9,912 nucleotides of DNA, taken from the NCBI GenBank assembly GCA_044425575.1, contig JAWXVE010000078.1, positions 1-9,912 of the forward strand, written 5' to 3'. This stretch comes from JAWXVE01 sp044425575. Its GTDB lineage: Bacteria; Bacillota; Clostridia; Lachnospirales; Lachnospiraceae. Made by a program: the position numbers and the translations under genes. Under the pieces are notes generated by a model that made no database searches, was not told the DNA's origin, and saw only the letters and a list, made by a program, of their open reading frames with translations. Below are positions 1 to 4,883 of the stretch, piece after piece (the first letter of the stretch is position 1; the number at the start of each line of letters is the position of its first letter).

Positions 1-116
1 TTTGTTGTAGTATCTAACAACTGCTTCATGAGCAAAGTCTTATCCACGTAGTAACATCCCCGCTCTATCATCTCTTTAAAATTATCTATCCCAATTGGTA
101 GTGGTTTATACTCCAT
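1..116 (-). CDS. AAA-ATPase_like / PD-(D/E)XK nuclease family protein, N-terminal fragment (runs off the window)
   Basis: Only the first 38 codons are present; the gene continues past base 1. The visible protein starts MEYKPLPIGIDNFKEM and continues with CYYVDKTLLMKQLL. The pattern LPIGI-x-x-F-x-x-(hydrophobic)...YYVDKT is the standard opening of the large AAA-ATPase_like (PF09820) proteins that usually carry a C-terminal PD-(D/E)XK nuclease-like domain and are abundant in clostridia and Bacteroidetes. Their role is unknown, though they are often found in variable regions. The ATG at 116 is well supported: GGAGG lies at 124-128 with a 7-nt spacer. The gene shares the strand of the glycan genes but is separated from them by a 5' leader and a possible promoter of its own, so it is probably not part of the glycan operon. 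Seen: the motif, start and ribosome site. Inferred: the family. Confidence 0.75.
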   Translation of the reverse strand, partial: MEYKPLPIGIDNFKEMIERGCYYVDKTLLMKQLLDTTT

Positions 117-153
117 ACTAATTCCTCCATTGCCTTAGGTATTCGTTACCTAC

Positions 154-181
154 ATTATGGCATACATGCGAGAATTTGCAA
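154..181 (-). promoter_or_regulatory. Candidate promoter for the AAA-ATPase_like gene
   Basis: On the minus strand there is TTGCAA (181-176), a 16-nt spacer and CATAAT (159-154). A TG one base before the -10 gives an extended -10 form (TGCCATAAT). Transcription would begin near 147, about 30 nt before the ATG at 116 and ahead of its GGAGG. This is a pattern match only. The position relative to a well-defined start is the main support. Confidence 0.35.
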
Positions 182-286
182 ACTGTTTTATGAACTTGCG
201 GTTCTGTGGCTTTATCCACTATTGAATGCGATTCTTCTTAGTGTTCATTATATAAAAACCTTTTCTCATTTAAGACATGCTCTCTG

Positions 287-388
287 TTATAAAGCATTGC
301 TGTGTCGTCCATTACGCTTTTAAAATTCCTTATTACCATCTAGTGGATCTACAATAAAACAATAAGGATTGTGTAGTGCTCTAGATAT
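287..388 (-). pseudogene. cysQ: cysQ-like (3'(2'),5'-bisphosphate nucleotidase) remnant
   Basis: Reading the minus strand from about 370 gives NPYCFIVDPLDGNKEF, a stop, then KRNGRHSNAL. This follows the signature block of CysQ/PAP phosphatases, members of the inositol-monophosphatase superfamily. Their block reads roughly (W/I)-V-D-P-L-D-G-T-K-E-F-I-x-R-N-G-E-F-T-V-N-I-A-L, and its two Asp residues bind catalytic metal. Here the Thr after DG is Asn, the codon after KEF is TAA, and a few bases appear lost between NG and NAL. Nothing before or after this block is recognisable, so it is a decayed fragment and not a gene. CysQ hydrolyses 3'-phosphoadenosine 5'-phosphate, the by-product of PAPS-dependent sulfotransferases. 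It lies directly behind a sulfotransferase-like gene on the same strand. The superfamily motif is clear; the choice of CysQ over another member rests on the KEF..RNG residues. Confidence 0.6.
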
Positions 389-394
389 CCTTTT

Positions 395-1597
395 CTATAA
401 AATATTCTTCCGCCATTTATTCTTAAACTTCTCAATGTCTTCTTTGCTATAGAAGTGCTTTACGTAGGGTTCGTTGTAACAAGCGTCAAAGAACTCCTGG
501 GAGAACTTAAGTTCCTCTTGTGCTTGTTTATAAGACTTGGCAATCCACTTGTTACTTGCTTCATTACCCATAACATATTGGTCAAATGGTACTCCTACAA
601 ATTCTGAAAGTTCTGGAATGATATCATTCATGTGTTCTAAGGTATAGACAAAGACTTCTAGGTTGCCTTCTTTGATTATAGTATATCCCTTGTCTTGATG
701 AAAAGGATGCTCCATGATATCTATAATAGATTCGCAAAAGCCTTGCACAAACTTAGTGATCATACTGGATCCATAATTACCAAAACTCCTATCTTGTATC
801 CACTTGTCAAATAACTTCTGCACATTACCACCATCCTCACAGAATTCTTGGGCATATGTTGCTAAAAAATTATACTCAAAGCTTGCAATCAACTGAAATA
901 AAGTGGATACCATTTGTGCAATGGGATCTCGAACTGCAACAATACATTTAATAGGCTCATGAAGTCCATGAAAATATTCTCTATCCAGTGCTCTTAAATT
1001 ATGACAAACATTGTAATACTGTAACTTCTGATAATCAAAAGTATGATTTAATGTGTAATCTCCACATTTTGGCGGCATACAAATAACGACTAGTGGAGAT
1101 TTACTACTACGTACTTTATCTGAAATTGCTTGCTGTATTGTTTCAACAGTAGGGGCTGCAGGACGGCAACACATTTGATTATCCTTATCATTTGAGCTCC
1201 TCGCAAACTCCAAATTCTTCCAATGGTACAATAATCTTATATCATGAAATGGATCAACACACTTACTAATCTCTAAACTTGCTAATTGTTCCACTATCTC
1301 TTGTTGTAAGGCACTCCCTACGGCTATCTGAATCAGCAGGTTATCATTCTGCTCTTGTACTTGCTTTAAATTCTTTGGCGACAATACAGGACAACCATTT
1401 CGCAATGTGTCCCACAACTCTTCATTATTGTCACAATATGCAAAGATCTGATATCCCAATGTTGTAAAGATACGGTAAAGCTCCTGCCCTTTCTGCCCTA
1501 TTCCCCACAGGACAATCTTCTTATTCTCATATTGGTTGCGTATCTTTGCTTCCCACTCTGCCATATTTTGTACAGATTTTTCAAATATTCTTATCAT
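395..1597 (-). CDS. Rossmann-domain plus NKWYS/sulfotransferase-like capsular polysaccharide protein
   Basis: 400 aa, soluble, with no signal peptide or membrane segment. Residues ~25-110 form a Rossmann-type unit: KKIVLWGIGQKGQEL (GxGxxG at 32-37), then AYCDNNEELW and PVLSPKNL. Residues ~165-395 resemble sulfotransferase-fold proteins of the NKWYS family (PF10364, putative capsular polysaccharide synthesis). MPPKCGDYTL (174-183) sits where a sulfotransferase has its 5'-phosphosulfate loop (PKxGxxxL). AVRDPIAQMVSTLF (221-234) matches the RDP...S block that binds the 3'-phosphate of PAPS. SNKW at 348-351 and a HFYSKEDIEKFKNKW tail are typical of NKWYS proteins. It probably transfers sulfate, or acts on an activated donor, in surface-glycan synthesis, but the substrate cannot be read. 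The ATG at 1597 has AGGAAAGGAAG at 1616-1606, 8 nt upstream. It follows a broken SGNH gene by 72 nt, and a possible promoter lies in that gap. The GDYT loop departs from the usual GTTW/GSTS. Confidence 0.72.
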   Translation of the reverse strand: MIRIFEKSVQNMAEWEAKIRNQYENKKIVLWGIGQKGQELYRIFTTLGYQIFAYCDNNEELWDTLRNGCPVLSPKNLKQVQEQNDNLLIQIAVGSALQQEIVEQLASLEISKCVDPFHDIRLLYHWKNLEFARSSNDKDNQMCCRPAAPTVETIQQAISDKVRSSKSPLVVICMPPKCGDYTLNHTFDYQKLQYYNVCHNLRALDREYFHGLHEPIKCIVAVRDPIAQMVSTLFQLIASFEYNFLATYAQEFCEDGGNVQKLFDKWIQDRSFGNYGSSMITKFVQGFCESIIDIMEHPFHQDKGYTIIKEGNLEVFVYTLEHMNDIIPELSEFVGVPFDQYVMGNEASNKWIAKSYKQAQEELKFSQEFFDACYNEPYVKHFYSKEDIEKFKNKWRKNIL

Positions 1598-1655
1598 TCG
1601 TATGACTTCCTTTCCTAATTACAACACAGTCTTTCTTGGTGAAACATGCATAATG

Positions 1656-1664
1656 ATTATAACA
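1656..1664 (-). promoter_or_regulatory. Extended -10 promoter candidate upstream of the NKWYS gene
   Basis: The minus strand reads TGTTATAAT, a perfect TATAAT with the TGn extension, placed so that transcription would begin near 1648, about 50 nt before the ATG at 1597. There is no good -35 at 16-18 nt, as is common for extended -10 promoters. If real, it would let the NKWYS gene be expressed although the genes upstream are interrupted by an insertion element and a nonsense codon. Confidence 0.35.
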
Positions 1665-1669
1665 ACTAC

Positions 1670-2435
1670 CTATGTATAAGGATTAATATCTGAAACTTTA
1701 GGGGCATTCAAAATATCGTGAGGCCAGTGCATCATACATACGATATCTGGCTTCACCTGATCAATTCTACGCATTACATCTGCTTTCGTTAAGTCACCTC
1801 TGATGTCCATAAAATATAACTCTGAAAAGTGCGGTGCTAGAAAACTTGCAATAGGTCTTGTAAAAGAGTCTTGCAAACACAAAATTCACCTATTTTCTAG
1901 TGCTCGATGATTTCTAATTGAACACTCATGCAGGTGCATTAGATTATATACTGTATAAATATTTACATCCAAATAATTATAAGCTAATTGAAGAGGATAT
2001 AGTAACGACCGCTCTGCTGACCCTCGAATAAGGAACCATTTTGAGGGGCAACTCCATGTATAGTCAGTCTTATATTTAGGTAAAAACAAGGTGAAATCAT
2101 CGAGTCCACCATATAATAATCCCGTTTTCTTTCCCATTTTTCCGCAGAAAATATCTCTATATATTAGCTGTTCATAACAGTCTAACTCAAATAGGTTCTT
2201 GCCAAATTGTATATCTGTAAGTTTAGTAATTTTTTCAAATAGCTTCCTTGTGGCATGAAAAGCACACTGGGTTGTCCAATGATGGTCAGTTTTATAGAAA
2301 TAATCTAATGAATTCATTTGTTCTTCTATCATCATCTGACGATAATCTAGAGTTGGAATATTATTCTGTGCTAATTGTTCTAATAACTCTGTTACCTTAG
2401 GATTTTGACTATCTTCTATATTTTCAATCCCCCCA
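1670..2435 (-). pseudogene. AlgX/DHHW-type SGNH-fold protein, 5'-truncated and split by one in-frame TGA
   Basis: Two open stretches (2435-1889 and 1885-1670) are in the same frame, separated only by the TGA at 1888-1886. Read through, they give ~255 aa matching the C-terminal two thirds of AlgX/AlgJ-like (DHHW) proteins, SGNH-fold enzymes that add or remove O-acetyl groups on surface polysaccharides. The first part holds YKTDHHWT, the paired catalytic Asp/His block, then LYGGLDDFTLFLPKY. After the stop comes ILCLQDSFTRPIASFLAP, the block with the catalytic Ser in DSF, and KPDIVCMMHWP. The stop falls in ALENR-stop-ILCLQDSF, where relatives have a basic residue, so a CGA or AGA codon has probably become TGA. 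The N-terminal third, including any secretion signal, is missing. The gene ends abruptly at the insertion element, whose tip supplies an accidental GTG/ATG start at 2467/2464 with no ribosome site. Neither fragment alone could form a complete active site. Confidence 0.75.
2431..2435. repeat. Candidate 5-bp target duplication, left copy
   Basis: CCCCA directly abuts the outer inverted repeat at 2436 and is repeated at 4552-4556 just outside the other outer repeat. It sits in a run of six C, so chance is a real alternative. Confidence 0.4.
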
Positions 2436-2452
2436 CAGACCGTCCGAAAACT
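2436..2452 (+). repeat. Outer terminal inverted repeat, left
   Basis: CAGACCGTCCGAAAACT pairs with the reverse complement of 4535-4551 with one mismatch (C/T at base 6). It is the junction with the truncated SGNH gene. Confidence 0.65.
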
Positions 2453-2506
2453 GTATTTTTTCATCACTTTTTAGCTATCTGTCTTCATTTTTCCTAACTC
2501 ACTCCC

Positions 2507-2523
2507 TGAAAACTGAATAAAAT
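2507..2523 (+). repeat. Inner inverted repeat, left
   Basis: TGAAAACTGAATAAAAT is a perfect inverted match to 4434-4450. It lies 23 bp beyond the repaired transposase stop. It shares GAAAACTGNAT with the outer repeat, so the two pairs may be related ends. Confidence 0.65.
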
Positions 2524-2545
2524 GCACACACTCTTAATAATCCTC

Positions 2546-4291
2546 CTATACTCCTACCATTACTTCCATCATTTTTTCAAATCCTAGCAGGTTCTTTGCT
2601 CTCTCTAGGTTATATTCTAGACAAAAGAGTGCAAATTCCCTTCTACCTTCTTTTTGCCTTTTAACAAAAAGTAGCTAGCTCCCATCGCTCTTTTTATGGT
2701 TCCAAATGGATGCTCTGATATACACATCCTTTGTGCCATTTTTTCTATGTTTGGCTTTAACTGGAATTTTACAATCTTTACCTTTTCAAACTTGATTTTT
2801 TCTTTCTTCTCTGTAGTTTTTTCTACTTTTTTTTGCTTCACCACATTCTTTTCCTTCTGCTTTCAACCAATCTCTACATGGTTTCTCTAAGGTGTCTTTT
2901 GTAAAATCTATTTCTTTCCATTCATTTTTTCCCTTATAACAAAGATTTCGGTTCTTACAATGTCTACACGCTGTTTTATTTGCATAACGGATAACACCAC
3001 TCTTCTTTATGCTCTTTTGTCTTAGCATTTCGCCTGATGGACAGTACACTACATTTTTCTCTGGATCTCTTACAAAATAGCCTTCCTTCGCTCGCTCTTT
3101 CATTTCTTCTTCTGTTCCATATAATGATTTTGTTGTTTCTTCTTCTTCTGCTTGATCTGTTTTTTTCTTTCTTCTTACTTCCTTTACTTCTATTTCTGTA
3201 ATCACTTTTTCATATGCTTCTGGTACTTGTCCGTTGTGTAAACATTTTCTTAATTCTACTGCATCTCTACTAGTAACATCTCCTTCTTCCTCTTCGTAAG
3301 GTATTTCTAATTCATAGCCATCTTTTCCATCACCTGGGATTACATGTGGAATCACACCTGCTTCTAAACATTTGATTAGATCTTCACTATTATTATATCC
3401 TTTATCAGCTACTACCTCTACCACTTCATCTTTCGTTTCTTCCTTAATTCCTTCCATAGTGGTATGTAATAATCCGTGGTCAGTTACTTGGTTGGTCATC
3501 TGAAAATCTCGTATTAAATGGGTATTAGAATCTACTGCTGTTTGTGGATTGTAGGCTACTTCAAATCCATTTTTACTCTTCATTAATTTCGCTTCTGCAT
3601 CTACTACGGACAATTGCGATTGCCCTGTTTCTTCCATGATTTTGCGATACCCTTCATACTTTTCTAAGCGTTCTTTCGCTTCTTCTAACTTCTGCTCTAT
3701 GAATTCTTTTGTTAGATTAACTTCTTCTTCCTCTAAATCTTCTTGTGCATCCAATTCTTCTAAGACTCTTAGGTATTCATCTGTATGAGCATTTAACCAT
3801 TTAATACGATCATCTAATTTATGGCTAGTAAAATTATTTTCTTTTCCATTGTTCGCACGGAATTTACTTCCATCTACTGATGCAAATCCCCATTCCACTG
3901 TTCCTGTTAATCTTCTATTAAATTCATGAAATATCTTCTTCATACTCTCTATATTGTCTTTTCGAAAGTCGGATATAGTTCGAAAATCAGGTTCCACTCC
4001 ACCCATCATCCATTTTACTTCTAGGTTTACTTTACAACTATCTGCTAACTTTCTTGAAGAGCGAATCCCTTTACGATTCCCATAAATATAAAGCTTATAT
4101 AGTCCTCTCGGATCATAAGATGGTCTGCCTTCTTTGGCTGCTTCTTTGACTTCATAAGCAGATAAATCTAGGCTGTTCACAAATGCATCTATTAATCTTG
4201 CAATGCTTTCTTTCTCTACAAAATCTTCCCATGAGCACATCAGCATTTGTGCTCTATCGAATGTTTTTACATATCCCATCTTATTAACCAT
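2546..4291 (-). pseudogene. IS1182-family transposase with two frameshifts
   Basis: DDE transposase. The N-terminal DUF772 region reads RPSYDPRGLYKLYIYG and later FRTISDFRKDN. The first catalytic Asp is in ASVDGSKFRA and the second in VVADKGYNNSEDL. A Cys cluster (YCPSGE, CRHCKNRNLC) precedes the C-terminal part, where EHPFGTIKRAMGASYFL supplies the catalytic Glu. The first frame ends at 2786 without that Glu. Removing one A from the A8 run at 2827-2834 continues the protein through EHPFGTIKR. A second shift follows KKVEG, where one G seems lost from a GGG run near 2640. Beyond it, in another frame, come EFALFCLEYNLERAKNLLGFE and a stop TAG at 2548-2546. The normal product would be ~580 aa. 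The ATG at 4291 gives MVNKMGYVKTFDR; a TTG at 4312 and an ATG at 4279 are alternatives, and only a weak GGGAAAG precedes 4291. Two indels make an active enzyme unlikely, although slippage on A8 could rescue the first. Confidence 0.8.
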
Positions 4292-4392
4292 CACTTTCCC
4301 ACAACCTGGCAACTTTGGCTCGTAAGAGACAAATTGCCGTATGAAATTTTATTTTCACACTTTTACCTCAAAATAGTATTTTCATTTCCTTA

Positions 4393-4401
4393 ATTATACC
4401 A
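4393..4401 (-). promoter_or_regulatory. Extended -10 promoter of the transposase gene
   Basis: The minus strand reads TGGTATAAT, a consensus TATAAT with TGn in front, ~100 nt upstream of the transposase start and inside both inverted-repeat pairs. The -35 region (around AAGATT) is poor. Confidence 0.45.
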
Positions 4402-4433
4402 TTTTTCACTGATAAAATCTTGTATTTGTGCGT

Positions 4434-4450
4434 ATTTTATTCAGTTTTCA
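4434..4450 (-). repeat. Inner inverted repeat, right
   Basis: The reverse complement reads TGAAAACTGAATAAAAT and is identical to 2507-2523. Weak similarity continues inward on both sides (GCACA / CGCACA). No direct repeat flanks this inner pair. Confidence 0.65.
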
Positions 4451-4527
4451 AGGTTCTCTTTATTACATTATTTATGTTAAACATCTGTTATAGATGAAAT
4501 AACCTCTTAAATTTTATTAATTTATCA

Positions 4528-4860
4528 TTACGCTAGTTTTCGGACAGTCTGCCCCATTAATCCCTGAATTTGCTGTATTAAGCTATTATCTTTTGTCCAG
4601 CACCCTATTTGCACTACAACATTCTGATTCTCTCTGGCAAGTTCTCTTAACTCTGCAGGTGATATAATTGGTCTGCCACTATTAGCTTCCAAGGTTCCCC
4701 ACAACGCTTCCTGATTATCGCAATATGCGTAAATACCAATATTAAAATACTGCAATAATCCGTAGATGCGCTTGCCATATATCCCACATCCCCATACTAC
4801 TACTTTATTATCCCTGTAGATGCTTAAAGTTTCATTAATTTTATTGCTAATTCGAATCAT
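4528..4860 (-). CDS. Truncated Rossmann-domain glycan-locus protein, 3' end cut by the insertion element
   Basis: 110 codons remain open, of which about 103 are native; the last seven (QTVRKLA) come from the outer repeat of the insertion element. The native part is a Rossmann unit: NKVVVWGCGIYGKRIYGLL (GCGIYG at 24-29), then IYAYCDNQEALW (CDN at 47-49) and RPIISPAELREL. It resembles the N-terminal module of the 400-aa NKWYS protein at 395-1597, including the opening MIRI and the CDN(N/Q)E(E/A)LW(D/G)TL stretch, so the lost C-terminal part was probably another glycan-modifying domain. Which one cannot be told. The ATG at 4860 has AAGGAAAGGAT at 4879-4869, 8 nt upstream, and lies 23 nt after the glycosyltransferase stop, so the gene is the next member of that operon. 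Without its catalytic half it is unlikely to be functional. Confidence 0.65.
   Translation of the reverse strand: MIRISNKINETLSIYRDNKVVVWGCGIYGKRIYGLLQYFNIGIYAYCDNQEALWGTLEANSGRPIISPAELRELARENQNVVVQIGCWTKDNSLIQQIQGLMGQTVRKLA
4535..4551 (-). repeat. Outer terminal inverted repeat, right
   Basis: The reverse complement reads CAGACTGTCCGAAAACT and matches 2436-2452 at 16 of 17 positions. It interrupts the Rossmann-domain gene after about codon 103. Confidence 0.65.
4552..4556. repeat. Candidate 5-bp target duplication, right copy
   Basis: CCCCA follows the outer inverted repeat directly and equals 2431-2435 at the other end of the element. Confidence 0.4.
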
Positions 4861-4883
4861 AATCTTTATCCTTTCCTTGATGA

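Larger units (their letters stand above)
2436..4551 (-). mobile_element. IS1182-family insertion element (degenerate)
   Basis: The element is bounded here by an imperfect 17-bp inverted repeat (CAGACYGTCCGAAAACT, 16 of 17 matching) at 2436-2452 and 4535-4551, flanked by the direct repeat CCCCA. It carries one transposase gene on the minus strand, with a leader of ~240 bp (4292-4534) and a trailer of ~93 bp (2453-2545) that contain no gene. A second, perfect 17-bp inverted repeat lies inside (2507-2523 and 4434-4450) and gives a 1,944-bp unit, within the usual IS1182 size range, so the true tips could be the inner pair. The element separates a Rossmann-domain gene from an SGNH gene. Excision at CCCCA does not join them in frame: the reading frame reaches TAG within a few codons. 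Both broken genes use element sequence at their edges, the upstream one ending in TVRKLA from the repeat. The family assignment is firm; the exact boundaries are not. Confidence 0.7.

Noticed and set aside
1279..1467. Plus-strand open frame of about 62 codons
   Set aside because: It lies fully inside and antisense to the well-supported NKWYS gene, has no ribosome site, and shows no recognisable protein motif.
1886..1888. TGA as a recoded (selenocysteine or Trp) codon
   Set aside because: The position corresponds to a basic residue in relatives, not Cys or Trp. No SECIS-like hairpin was evident after it, and the gene is already truncated at its 5' end.
1886..2467. The stretch as an independent gene starting at GTG/ATG 2467/2464
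   Set aside because: The start lies inside the insertion element, no ribosome site precedes it, and the protein begins in the middle of an SGNH domain.
2696..2890. Plus-strand frame rich in Phe/Ser/Thr near the transposase end
   Set aside because: Its composition is the complement of the Lys/Glu-rich A-tract coding region of the transposase; it is an antisense shadow.
4451..4534. Possible hairpin between AAGGTT and AACCTC near 4449-4507 as a terminator
   Set aside because: The arms are short, the loop is about 45 nt and no GC-rich stem followed by a T run is present.
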